Source: Oscillospiraceae bacterium
GTDB lineage: Bacteria; Bacillota; Clostridia; Oscillospirales; Ruminococcaceae
Direction: 5' to 3'
DNA: 21,437 nucleotides
Assembly: GCA_028694405.1 (NCBI GenBank)
Contig: JAQUTM010000017.1
Coordinates: 1 to 21,437 of the forward strand
In this document: in pieces, positions 1 through 6,991 of the stretch
How the letters are laid out: each line of letters starts with the position of its first letter
How positions within the stretch are numbered: position 1 is the first letter of the stretch
Position numbers and translations under genes: made by a program
Notes under the pieces: model-generated
Told to the model about the DNA's origin: nothing
Seen by the model: only the letters and a program-made list of their open reading frames with translations
Database searches by the model: none

Positions 1-17
1 AGATTCCATTGTGCCAC
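1..17 (-). CDS. start of an unidentified gene leaving the left edge (partial)
   Basis: On the minus strand a strong ribosome site (AGAGGAGGG, complement of about 25-33) lies 6 bases before a GTG at 17-15, followed by GCA CAA TGG AAT, which reads M-A-Q-W-N. An ATG at 9-7 in another frame is farther from the ribosome site. Only five codons are visible, so the product cannot be named. The call rests on the ribosome site alone. The gene would lie downstream of ispDF on the same strand, about 107 bases away. Confidence 0.3.
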
Positions 18-80
18 GTCAAGCCCTCCTCTGTTTATAAACGACCTATGTTTTTACACATAAGGGCGTAAAACTTTTAC

Positions 81-86
81 ATTATA
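81..86 (-). promoter_or_regulatory. possible -10 element upstream of the left-edge gene
   Basis: The minus strand reads TATAAT at 86-81, about 64 bases before the proposed GTG at 17. No good -35 box lies 16-18 bases upstream; TTGAAT is present but only 14 bases away. This is weak support for a separate promoter between ispDF and the left-edge gene. No hairpin with a T-run follows the ispDF stop, so read-through from ispDF is equally possible. Confidence 0.25.
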
Positions 87-124
87 TTTTATCACAGCTG
101 ATTCAATTACACAACAAATAATCG

Positions 125-1261
125 TTAACAGCTGCCAATTAAAGCTACCGCGTGGGCAGCAATGCCTTTTCCGGTACCGGTAAAGCCCATGCCCTCTTCT
201 GTGGTGGCTTTGACATTTACGGCACTTTCGTCTATTTGCAAAGCAGCCGCAATGTTTTTACGCATTTGCAAAATATGCGGCGCAAGCTTTGGTTTTTGGC
301 AAACAAGAGTCGCGTCTATATTATCCGGTTTATAGCCATGCTGTGCCAGCAAATTACCTACATACTTTAATAGTTCTATGCTGTTTGCGCCTTTATATGC
401 AATATCACTGTCAGGAAAATGCTTGCCGATGTCTCCCAAAGCCGCCGCGCCCAAAAGCGCGTCCATTACAGCATGTGTTAAAACATCTGCGTCCGAGTGT
501 CCCAGCAAGCCCTTTTCGTAGGGAATTTCCACCCCGCCCAAGATAAGCTTGCGGTTTTCGGTCAGCTTGTGTACGTCATATCCATGTCCAATGCGCATTT
601 TTCTCTCCTTTTTGGCACAAGATGGCAAATCCTCTGCGGTTGTGATTTTAATATTACCGTAATCTCCTTGTGTAAGGGTTACAAGCTTGCCTGCTCTTTC
701 TACCACCATACAGTCATCGGTTACCGCCTCGTCTCCCAGCTGCTGTAAGCACTCTTTATAAAGCTGTGTTACAAATACCTGCGGTGTTTGCACGCCAAAC
801 AAATTTTTGCGTGGCGGCGTTGCCATTACCAAATTGTTTTGCGCTTCTTTTATGGTGTCTTTTACCGGTACAGCAGGTGCCGCCGCGCCATACAGCACAG
901 CCGCTTCTACGGTTTGCGTAATGACAGTTTGGCTTACAAAAGGCCGCGCGCCGTCATGTATGGCAACAATATCGCTGTTTTGCAGGGCTTCTAAGCCGTT
1001 TTTTACGCTGTCGCTGCGCTCTTTCCCGCCTTGTACAACTTTGGTCAGCTTTGGAATGTCTTTTACCAGCGCAGATACCTGTGAAAAATTTTCTCCCGCT
1101 ACTACTACAATTTCATCTATATAATTGTTTTGGACAAAAGCTTGTATGCTGTGTAAAAGCACCTCTTTGCCCTCCAGCTTGTAAAAAAGTTTGTCAAAAC
1201 CCATGCGGCGTGACGCGCCTGCCGCAACAATGATGGCTGATACTTTTTTATCTCGATACAT
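125..1261 (-). CDS. ispDF: IspDF: bifunctional 2-C-methyl-D-erythritol 4-phosphate cytidylyltransferase / 2,4-cyclodiphosphate synthase
   Basis: This 378-residue cytoplasmic enzyme should catalyse two non-consecutive MEP steps: CTP-dependent cytidylylation of MEP (IspD) and cyclisation of CDP-ME 2-phosphate to MEcPP (IspF). Residues 1-215 are IspD, with the nucleotide-binding AAGASRRMG at 13-21, Lys24, and DGARP at 103-107. Residues 222-378 are IspF, with GYDVH at 227-231 (metal Asp229 and His231), HSDADV at 255-260 and TTEEGMGFTG at 353-362. Fused IspDF is known in several bacterial lineages. A ribosome site (AGAGG) sits about 8 bases before the ATG. The gene begins 20 bases after the small membrane protein gene, so the two probably form an operon. 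Oddity: the six-residue linker before Met222 is encoded by an intact ribosome site, so IspF may also be made alone. Confidence 0.96.
   Translation of the reverse strand: MYRDKKVSAIIVAAGASRRMGFDKLFYKLEGKEVLLHSIQAFVQNNYIDEIVVVAGENFSQVSALVKDIPKLTKVVQGGKERSDSVKNGLEALQNSDIVAIHDGARPFVSQTVITQTVEAAVLYGAAAPAVPVKDTIKEAQNNLVMATPPRKNLFGVQTPQVFVTQLYKECLQQLGDEAVTDDCMVVERAGKLVTLTQGDYGNIKITTAEDLPSCAKKERKMRIGHGYDVHKLTENRKLILGGVEIPYEKGLLGHSDADVLTHAVMDALLGAAALGDIGKHFPDSDIAYKGANSIELLKYVGNLLAQHGYKPDNIDATLVCQKPKLAPHILQMRKNIAAALQIDESAVNVKATTEEGMGFTGTGKGIAAHAVALIGSC
603..610 (-). promoter_or_regulatory. internal ribosome site at the IspD/IspF junction
   Basis: Within the ispDF frame the minus strand reads AAGGAGAG at 610-603, then AAAA, then ATG at 598-596. 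This is Met222, the first residue of a normal IspF. GGAG stands 6 bases from the ATG, an ideal spacing. The same bases encode the linker residues K-K-E-R-K. It looks like a relic, or a working start, of a formerly separate ispF. Confidence 0.6.
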
Positions 1262-1281
1262 AATCTAACCTCTGCTTCTCG

Positions 1282-1620
1282 TTATTTTTCTATTGCCATA
1301 AAAATTGCCATAATAGGGGTGGGAAAAAGCTGCGGAAGAATTACACCCAAGCTGCTTATCTGCGGAACAAACAGCGACAAAACCACGCTTCCAAAAATAA
1401 GTGCAACCCGTGCGCCATACCAAAGCGCTACCAAAGTTCGTCCTTTGTTTTTATCGGCGATGGCTTTGTAAAACATCCATATACTTATCCAGGCTACCGC
1501 CACACCTATGCTTACACCCAGTAGTAACGGCGCTTCGGCTTTTGCTTGTAACAGCCACAAACCAAACAATGTGCCAAAGGGTACAATCGCCGCTGTGATA
1601 AATGCTGTCTTTTTACCCAT
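1282..1620 (-). CDS. small membrane protein, weakly resembling ATP synthase subunit I (AtpI)
   Basis: The product is 112 residues, almost wholly hydrophobic, with about four predicted membrane segments: near residues 7-23, 28-49, 66-83 and 88-108. Short polar turns include a KNKGR stretch between segments 2 and 3. The start is placed at ATG 1620 because AGAGG lies 5 bases upstream; an in-frame ATG at 1656 would add 12 residues but lacks such a site. Length and topology resemble AtpI/UncI proteins, which assist assembly of the ATP synthase c-ring, but no ATP synthase gene is nearby and no diagnostic residue was recognised. The gene precedes ispDF by 20 bases and probably shares its transcript. 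The function is unknown. Confidence 0.7.
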   Translation of the reverse strand: MGKKTAFITAAIVPFGTLFGLWLLQAKAEAPLLLGVSIGVAVAWISIWMFYKAIADKNKGRTLVALWYGARVALIFGSVVLSLFVPQISSLGVILPQLFPTPIMAIFMAIEK

Positions 1621-1645
1621 AACTGCCTCTTTAATTAACTTTATT

Positions 1646-1673
1646 ATAATAGCCATATTTTTCCTAATGTAAA
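1646..1673 (-). promoter_or_regulatory. probable sigma A promoter of the membrane protein-ispDF unit
   Basis: The minus strand carries TTTACA (1673-1668), a 16-base spacer and TATTAT (1651-1646), each 5 of 6 to consensus. An overlapping TATAAT at 1648-1643 would give a 19-base spacer. The boxes lie just after the spo0A terminator and 25-50 bases before the ATG at 1620. Confidence 0.45.
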
Positions 1674-1698
1674 GCTTTTATTATTATAGCTTTTCTAC

Positions 1699-1750
1699 AA
1701 AAAAAAATCCACCGAAAACAAGCTTTCTAAAAGCTTTTTCGGTAGATTTT
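1699..1750 (-). terminator. intrinsic terminator of spo0A
   Basis: About 25 bases past the spo0A stop the minus strand forms a long hairpin. Its arms are AAATCTACCGAAAA-AGCTTT and the near-complement at 1704-1725, with one mismatch and a small bulge. A run of T on the minus strand (complement of 1699-1707) follows. This arrangement fits Rho-independent termination. Confidence 0.85.
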
Positions 1751-1774
1751 ATAAGTTTTTTCGGAAAACAATCT

Positions 1775-2527
1775 TTAAGCTCTTCTGCGTTTTTTATCAA
1801 GACGCATTTTGTCTGCAATTAAAGCAATAAACTCGCTGTTGGTGGGCTTACCGCGCAAACCGTTTATTGTATAGGCAAAATAGCTGTTTAACACATCTAC
1901 ATCGCCTCTGTCCCAAGCCACCTCTATTGCGTGACGAATAGCACGCTCTACACGGCTGGCGGTTGTTTCATTGGCTTTGGCAATGTCGGGGTACAGCCGT
2001 TTTGTAACGCTGTTAATCAAACCAGGGTCTGCAACGCTCATTAAAATGGCGTCGCGCAAAAATTGGTATCCTTTAATGTGGGCAGGTACGCCAATCTGAT
2101 GCAAAATCTCCGTTACGGTGTATTCATCATCAGCCGCAGAGGCTCCTGTACGCATTTCTATCCCTAAACTTTTTAACACACGCGCCGCAAGTACATTTAC
2201 ATCAAAAGGCTTTAAAAAGTAAAATACAAACCCGCTCTCCATAATTTCACTTTCCAAAGCTTCATTTTCAAAGCACCCCATGGCAAAAAATTGAATTTTG
2301 CCCTGCTGCGAAGCCTCGTATTGTTTTTTTACACTTAGTGCGTCTAACCCGGGCATAAGTGCGTCCATCAACACGGCTTGCGGTTTTTCGCGCTCTATTG
2401 CCTGCAATACACGTTGTCCATCTTTTTCACAAGGAATAAGAGCAATGTTTTGCAGCTGTAGCGCGTTTCCCCAAGCCGCCATAATTTCTCCTGTAGCGTC
2501 CGTTACCAATAGCTTAATTTGTTCCAT
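1775..2527 (-). CDS. spo0A: Spo0A, sporulation master response regulator with an atypical receiver
   Basis: This 250-residue protein has an N-terminal receiver (about 1-120) and the Spo0A-specific DNA-binding domain (about 137-245). The second half is very close to the family, with GVPAHIKGYQ, TTASRVERAIRHAIEVAW and KPTNSEFIA. It should bind 0A boxes and switch the cell into sporulation. The receiver keeps Asp10, the phospho-acceptor Asp55 (LMDALMPG) and the Lys of FLKPF near 106. It has Ala11 where Spo0A normally has the second acidic-pocket Asp, and Ala82 where the switch Thr is expected (family pattern LTAFGQE). The interdomain linker is also shorter than in Bacillus subtilis, whose Spo0A has 267 residues. 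The start is supported by GGAGG 9 bases upstream. The spoIVB-spo0A order is the usual one in Firmicutes. Confidence 0.95.
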   Translation of the reverse strand: MEQIKLLVTDATGEIMAAWGNALQLQNIALIPCEKDGQRVLQAIEREKPQAVLMDALMPGLDALSVKKQYEASQQGKIQFFAMGCFENEALESEIMESGFVFYFLKPFDVNVLAARVLKSLGIEMRTGASAADDEYTVTEILHQIGVPAHIKGYQFLRDAILMSVADPGLINSVTKRLYPDIAKANETTASRVERAIRHAIEVAWDRGDVDVLNSYFAYTINGLRGKPTNSEFIALIADKMRLDKKRRRA

Positions 2528-2578
2528 CTTATTATTCCTCCAGTTGTAAATTTTATTACAACCACCTTTACAAGCATT

Positions 2579-2607
2579 ATATTACCATATTTTACCAGTT
2601 AATGCAA
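2579..2607 (-). promoter_or_regulatory. candidate promoter of spo0A
   Basis: The minus strand reads TTGCAT (2607-2602), a 17-base spacer, and TAATAT (2584-2579) preceded by TGG, an extended -10. An overlapping TATAAT at 2581-2576 would need a 20-base spacer. It lies about 50 bases before the spo0A ATG. No clear sigma H promoter or 0A box (TTCGACA or its complement) was found in the upstream region, so autoregulation by Spo0A is not visible here. Confidence 0.35.
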
Positions 2608-2876
2608 CATAAATTTTGTAATTTGTAAAAATACTTTTGTAGTTGTTTCATCTACAAGTAGATTTTATTATTTTTGGCTTTTTTCGCTTTTTTTTGCGCT
2701 GTATTTTCTTGTTTTACAGCGTTTAATCGTTATAATTTTAAACAATTTTGCTTTTCTGTTTGTTGTTTAAAAAAGCTTTTTATAACATAGAATAAAAAAA
2801 TTTGTAAAATTTATACCCTATTTTATATTAAAATTATTTTTGTAAATAACCCAAACTTCTGTAATTTTTTCTAAAA

Positions 2877-2892
2877 GCTGAAACAATTCAGC
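2877..2892. repeat. short perfect inverted repeat (GCTGAA-N4-TTCAGC)
   Basis: Six-base arms at 2877-2882 and 2887-2892 flank ACAA. On the minus strand the hairpin is followed by TTTTAG, so it may be a weak back-up terminator behind the stronger one at 2953-2989. It could instead be a protein-binding site upstream of spo0A. Confidence 0.4.
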
Positions 2893-2952
2893 CTTAAATA
2901 AAAAAGACATTTTTATTATATCATATTATCCATATTTTTCCATTATCATTTA

Positions 2953-2989
2953 TAAAAAAACGCATATACCTTTAAAAGTATATGCGTTT
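2953..2989 (-). terminator. intrinsic terminator of spoIVB
   Basis: A perfect 12-bp stem, AAACGCATATAC (2958-2969) with GTATATGCGTTT (2978-2989), encloses an 8-base loop. The minus strand continues into a T-run (complement of 2953-2960). It begins 4 bases after the spoIVB stop. Confidence 0.9.
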
Positions 2990-2992
2990 CTA

Positions 2993-4216
2993 TTATGCAA
3001 CCTTATCCAACTCTTTTACACTGTCGGCAGTTGCAATCATGTTCTCGGAAAAAATTCCATAACCGCGGGTGGGGTCATTTACCAAAACGTGAGTAACTGC
3101 CCCGATAAAGTACCCGTCTTGTATAATGGGGCTACCGCTCATACCTTGGATAATACCACCTGTTTTTTGCAATAGTTCGGTATCGGTTACGCGTATAATC
3201 ATATTTTTGTTGGGATTTTCGTTTCCCAATACCAGTTTTTCAATCACAATGTCGTACAATCTGGGGCCGCGGCCATCGATTGTCGTTAATATCTGTGCGT
3301 TGCCTGTGTGTATCTCTTGGCTGTGGCGCACTTGCATTGTGGTGCCGCCCGTTAACGTGTAATTACGTCCATACACGCCCGTTTGATTATTGATGGCTAT
3401 GGTCCCGCTGGGTATATCTGTTGGAAAGCAGCCTTTCAGTTCTCCGGGCATACCGCTGGCGCCCTTTACAATACCGGTAATTTGCACCTCTACAATTTCA
3501 CCGCTTAAAAGAGGAATACTGCTGCCTGTATCTACATCAGTTATACTGTGGCCCAAACCGGCAAACACGCCGCTTTCTTCGTCTACAAATGTCAAAGTCC
3601 CCAACCCGGCAGAAGAATCTCTCACCCACATACCTGCGCGATAAGTACGCGTACTGTTTTCCATAGCCGGGGTAAACTCTACGGTAAATGTTTCGCCGTT
3701 GCGTTCAAACACAACCGTTACAGGATTGCCGCCGTTTTCCGAAACAATTTTGCCTACGTCCTCATTGGTGGAGGTCTTTTTGCCGTTTATGGTTTTTATT
3801 AAATCCCCCATGCGGATACCCGCGGTTTTGGCAGGATTTTTATAGCCGGAGCTTGTGTAAATATCGCTAAAGCCAACTACCATAACACCGTCACTAAACA
3901 TTTTTATACCAAAGGGTGTCCCGTAAACATTTACCACACGACCTTCTACCACCTGCGCACGCACTGTTTTTACCGGTATAACCCCCATAAGCTTCAGCTG
4001 TACATTATAGCTGTTTCCTTGGGAAACATTGGCTACTGCGCCGTCCAATACAGGGCTTTGTACCGTTACATAAGGCAAACTGGAAAAATGCAGCTCGTGT
4101 CCTTCTGTCACCAAATAATCTTCGGGTAAAGCATATACCAGCCAAAAGCACAGCCCCGCCAAAACCAGCATAGACACGGCAATTATATAACTAATTCCTT
4201 TTAAAATTTTTCCCAA
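2993..4216 (-). CDS. spoIVB: SpoIVB, sporulation signalling serine peptidase (family S55)
   Basis: In sporulation SpoIVB is made in the forespore, crosses into the intermembrane space and triggers processing of pro-sigma K in the mother cell. The 407-residue product has an N-terminal membrane anchor (about 6-29), a PDZ domain (about 90-183) and a C-terminal S55 peptidase domain. Catalytic candidates are the His of AGLGHSITD (residue 223) and the Ser of QGMSGSP (residue 362). The tail GAVTHVLVNDPTRGYGIF is family-typical. The start is placed at TTG 4216 because AGGAGGAG lies directly upstream with 5-7 base spacing. An in-frame ATG at 4297 would add 27 residues upstream of that ribosome site and is less likely. 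It has its own terminator, so spo0A downstream is probably transcribed separately. Confidence 0.95.
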   Translation of the reverse strand: MGKILKGISYIIAVSMLVLAGLCFWLVYALPEDYLVTEGHELHFSSLPYVTVQSPVLDGAVANVSQGNSYNVQLKLMGVIPVKTVRAQVVEGRVVNVYGTPFGIKMFSDGVMVVGFSDIYTSSGYKNPAKTAGIRMGDLIKTINGKKTSTNEDVGKIVSENGGNPVTVVFERNGETFTVEFTPAMENSTRTYRAGMWVRDSSAGLGTLTFVDEESGVFAGLGHSITDVDTGSSIPLLSGEIVEVQITGIVKGASGMPGELKGCFPTDIPSGTIAINNQTGVYGRNYTLTGGTTMQVRHSQEIHTGNAQILTTIDGRGPRLYDIVIEKLVLGNENPNKNMIIRVTDTELLQKTGGIIQGMSGSPIIQDGYFIGAVTHVLVNDPTRGYGIFSENMIATADSVKELDKVA

Positions 4217-4297
4217 AACTACTCCTCCTATACAGCGATACCTCTGTATAGTATTTACCGCACCAAGGATAAATAAACATAGCCTGCTGTAAACCAA

Positions 4298-4326
4298 ATA
4301 GCCTTTTTTTGGTTATAATGGCTATT
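4298..4326. promoter_or_regulatory. inverted repeat over a TATAAT in the spoIVB / Ca2+-ATPase divergent region
   Basis: Seven-base arms AATAGCC (4298-4304) and GGCTATT (4320-4326) flank 15 bases containing TATAAT at 4314-4319 on the plus strand, about 65 bases before the ATPase start. No good -35 box is seen upstream of that -10. A second pairing, AACCAAA with TTTGGTT (4292-4298 and 4308-4314), overlaps it. This may be an operator controlling the calcium pump; that is an inference from geometry only. Confidence 0.35.
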
Positions 4327-4384
4327 GTCAACTCATAAATTTAGTTAGAGTAGTAACTGTGACGTTATGGGAGGAGACACGGCA

Positions 4385-6943
4385 ATGACAGATGTTAAAG
4401 TGGGGCTTACCCCACAGCAAGCACAAAAACTTTTAGAAGAAAACGGTGAAAATGTACTGGAAAGCGGAGAAAGCACCCACATTGCCGCCATGTTTTTTAG
4501 CCAATTTAAGGATTTAATGATTATTATTCTTGCCGTAGCCACTTTGCTAAGCGTGTTAATGGGCGAAGGGCGAGAAGCAATAACCATTATTGCCATTGTG
4601 CTTTTAAACGCTTTTATGGGCTTTATTCAGGAGTATCGTACCGAAAAAACATTAAGTGCCTTAAAGGCCATGAGCGCACCCAACGCACAAGTTATACGCG
4701 GCGGCGTGCATCAGTCTGTTCCTGCCGCACACTTAGTTGTAGGTGATGCCATTTTAATAGAAGCAGGCGACCGCGTACCGGCGGACGCACAGCTTATAAA
4801 CGCCAGCAACCTACAAATTGACGAAGCTATTTTAACAGGTGAAAGTGTGCCTGTGGCAAAAAGCGAGGGCACCACTATTATGATGGGAACCACTGTGGCG
4901 GCAGGACACGGCACCGCAGTTGTAACCGCCACTGCCATGGCTACCGAAATGGGTAAAATAGCCGGTTTACTAAAAAATGCCGAAGAGGAAAAAACACCTT
5001 TACAAATTAAATTACAGCAGCTTGGCAAATTTGTGGCAATCGCTTGTATTGTAATTTGTTTGGCAGTAAGCGGAATTGGGTATTTGCAGGGCGAAAGCTT
5101 TTTAAATATGCTGCTGACGGGTATCAGCTTAGCAGTTGCCGCTATCCCCGAGGGTATGCCCGCTATTGTAACCATTGTGTTGGCACTTAGCGTAGGACGC
5201 ATTTTAAAAAAAGGTGCCATAATCCGCCGTTTGCACGCCGTAGAAACACTGGGCTGCGCAGGTGTAATCTGCACCGATAAAACCGGCACTATTACAGAAA
5301 ACAAAATGACTGTTAAAGAAATTTACTGTGGCGGTCATCATTTATCGGTTTCAGGTGACGGATATCGGGTGGGCGGTACCTTTAGCGAAAACGGCCGCTA
5401 CTTTACCCCGCGTGGAAATGAACTTTTTAGCCGACTTTGCAGCTGTGCCGTTTTATGCAGTACGGCACAAATAACCAAAGAGGGAGATATGTACCGTCCC
5501 AACGGCGACCCCACGGAGGTAGCCCTTTTGGTTGCCGCTGCCAAAGCAGGCTTTGAGCAAAACGTTCTGCAAAAAAAATGGCAGCTTATAGAGGATTTTC
5601 CTTTTGATAGCCAGCGCAAACTAATGAGCGTACATATGAAAAGCCGCAGCGGACCCGTGCTTTTTGTAAAAGGTGCGCCGGACGTACTTTTAAAGCGCTG
5701 TACCTCTATTGCCGCTCCGGGAGGCAGCCGCCCTCTTACTGCACGAGACAAAGAGGATTTAACTTTCATCTGTAAAACTATGGCGGCCAACGCTTTACGC
5801 GTACTTGGCTTTGCCGAGAGCAGCACCCCCAGCAGCGGAGAAAACAATTTGATATTTTTAGGCTTTATGGGCATGATTGACCCGCCTCGTGCCGAGGTAG
5901 CCTCTGCTGTACGGCGGTGCCGCCGCGCCGGCATTAAACCTGTTATGATAACAGGAGACCACGCAGACACCGCTGCTGCCATTGCCAAACAAACAGGTAT
6001 TTTACGCTTAGGCGACCGCATTATAACAGGTGATGAACTGGAAGAAATGACAGATGCTACACTAGCCGCACGCTGTATGAGTACAGCCGTTTATGCCCGT
6101 GTAAGCCCTACCCATAAGCTGCGTATTGTAAAAGCCTATAAAGCAGCCGGGCAAATTGTGGCTATGACAGGAGACGGTGTAAATGATGCTCCTGCAGTAA
6201 AAGAGGCAGATATAGGCGTTGCCATGGGCATTAGCGGCACCGATGTTACCAAAGAGGCAAGCGCGGTAATTATTTTAGACGACAACTTTGCCACCATTGT
6301 AAGCGCAGTAGAAGAGGGCCGCATTATTTATCAAAATATACGCCGCTTTATCCGCTATTTGTTAACGGGCAATTTGGGCGAAGTTTCCAGTATGCTTTTT
6401 GCTATGCTGATGGGGTTGCCTATGGCGTTGGTGCCCATTCAAATTCTTATGGTAAACTTGCTTACCGATGGTTTACCTGCCATTGCCTTGGGCATGGAGC
6501 CGCCTGCCGGTGATATTATGAACCGCCCTCCCCGCCCTAAAAATCAAGGGCTTTTTGCAGAAGGCCTTATGACAATGATACTGGTGCGCGGTTTTTTACT
6601 GGGCGTAGCCATCAGCGGCACTTACTGGTTGGTTTTGCAAATGGGTGCCAGCTTAATTGTTGCCCGCAGCGCGGCCTTTTTATCTATGGTATTAAGTCAA
6701 ATGATTCACATTTTTGAATGTCGCGGTAACGGCCTGCACTTTAGTGACAACTGGTGCTTGTTTTTTGCCACGCTAGCTAGCGTTGCCATTACCTTGGCAA
6801 CCGTGTATGTTCCTTTTTTACAACCTATTTTTTGCACCGAGGCGGTTACAGGCTCTTTTCTTATCCCCGTCATCGGCGGTATGTTGCTTGGCCCTGTGGC
6901 TACCTCTGTTTTACGGGCATTTAAACATTGGGCTTTGCGATAA
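4385..6943 (+). CDS. P-type Ca2+-transporting ATPase (P2A family)
   Basis: This 852-residue inner-membrane pump should export Ca2+ from the cytoplasm using ATP. In order it shows the actuator motif LTGES (about 150-154), the M4 ion motif PEGMP (255-259), the phosphorylation motif CTDKTGT (Asp298), the nucleotide-binding KGAPD (about 429-433), MITGDH, and the hinge TGDGVNDAP (595-603). Ion-site segments NLGEV (663-667) in M5 and NLLTDG (691-696) in M6 are intact. The M8 segment has Gln (LSQMIH) where SERCA has Glu908, as in other bacterial and PMCA-type pumps that move one Ca2+ per cycle. The start is ATG 4385, which has GGGAGGAG 8 bases upstream; the in-frame ATG at 4367 overlaps that site. 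The gene stands alone on the plus strand, divergent from spoIVB and convergent with ispH-rpsA. A Mn2+ role cannot be excluded. Confidence 0.93.
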   Translation: MTDVKVGLTPQQAQKLLEENGENVLESGESTHIAAMFFSQFKDLMIIILAVATLLSVLMGEGREAITIIAIVLLNAFMGFIQEYRTEKTLSALKAMSAPNAQVIRGGVHQSVPAAHLVVGDAILIEAGDRVPADAQLINASNLQIDEAILTGESVPVAKSEGTTIMMGTTVAAGHGTAVVTATAMATEMGKIAGLLKNAEEEKTPLQIKLQQLGKFVAIACIVICLAVSGIGYLQGESFLNMLLTGISLAVAAIPEGMPAIVTIVLALSVGRILKKGAIIRRLHAVETLGCAGVICTDKTGTITENKMTVKEIYCGGHHLSVSGDGYRVGGTFSENGRYFTPRGNELFSRLCSCAVLCSTAQITKEGDMYRPNGDPTEVALLVAAAKAGFEQNVLQKKWQLIEDFPFDSQRKLMSVHMKSRSGPVLFVKGAPDVLLKRCTSIAAPGGSRPLTARDKEDLTFICKTMAANALRVLGFAESSTPSSGENNLIFLGFMGMIDPPRAEVASAVRRCRRAGIKPVMITGDHADTAAAIAKQTGILRLGDRIITGDELEEMTDATLAARCMSTAVYARVSPTHKLRIVKAYKAAGQIVAMTGDGVNDAPAVKEADIGVAMGISGTDVTKEASAVIILDDNFATIVSAVEEGRIIYQNIRRFIRYLLTGNLGEVSSMLFAMLMGLPMALVPIQILMVNLLTDGLPAIALGMEPPAGDIMNRPPRPKNQGLFAEGLMTMILVRGFLLGVAISGTYWLVLQMGASLIVARSAAFLSMVLSQMIHIFECRGNGLHFSDNWCLFFATLASVAITLATVYVPFLQPIFCTEAVTGSFLIPVIGGMLLGPVATSVLRAFKHWALR

Positions 6944-6947
6944 ACAA

Positions 6948-6979
6948 AAACCACCCTGCATAAAAATGCAGGGTGGTTT
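6948..6979. terminator. bidirectional terminator between the Ca2+-ATPase and ispH-rpsA
   Basis: A perfect 14-bp stem, AAACCACCCTGCAT (6948-6961) with ATGCAGGGTGGTTT (6966-6979), closes on an AAAA loop. T residues flank the 3' side in both reading directions. It lies 4 bases after the ATPase stop and 12 bases from the ispH-rpsA stop, so it can serve both convergent genes. Confidence 0.9.
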
Positions 6980-6991
6980 ACTATTTACAAA

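Larger units (their letters stand above)
2528..2992. other. 465-base AT-rich non-coding stretch between spoIVB and spo0A
   Basis: No convincing coding frame is present. The stretch holds the spoIVB terminator (2953-2989), a perfect hairpin GCTGAA-acaa-TTCAGC (2877-2892), an inverted repeat TTGTAG-N9-CTACAA (2637-2657), and the candidate spo0A promoter next to the gene. The rest is A/T runs without recognised motifs. Its length suggests that spo0A is controlled separately from spoIVB. Confidence 0.6.

Noticed and set aside
1643..1655. Shared AATAGCCAT word near the promoters at about 1650 and 4320
   Set aside because: Nine bases of AT-rich promoter sequence occurring twice are expected by chance, and orientation and spacing to the genes differ.
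4217..4297. Longer SpoIVB starting at ATG 4297
   Set aside because: The extra 27 codons include the AGGAGGAG ribosome site itself and add no signal or domain; TTG 4216 fits the site.
4711..5304. 197-codon open frame on the minus strand
   Set aside because: It is opposite the Ca2+-ATPase, including the motif-bearing TGES to DKTGT stretch, and has no recognisable features.
5398..6021. 207-codon open frame on the minus strand
   Set aside because: It is opposite the Ca2+-ATPase cytoplasmic domain, with a low-complexity translation and no ribosome site.
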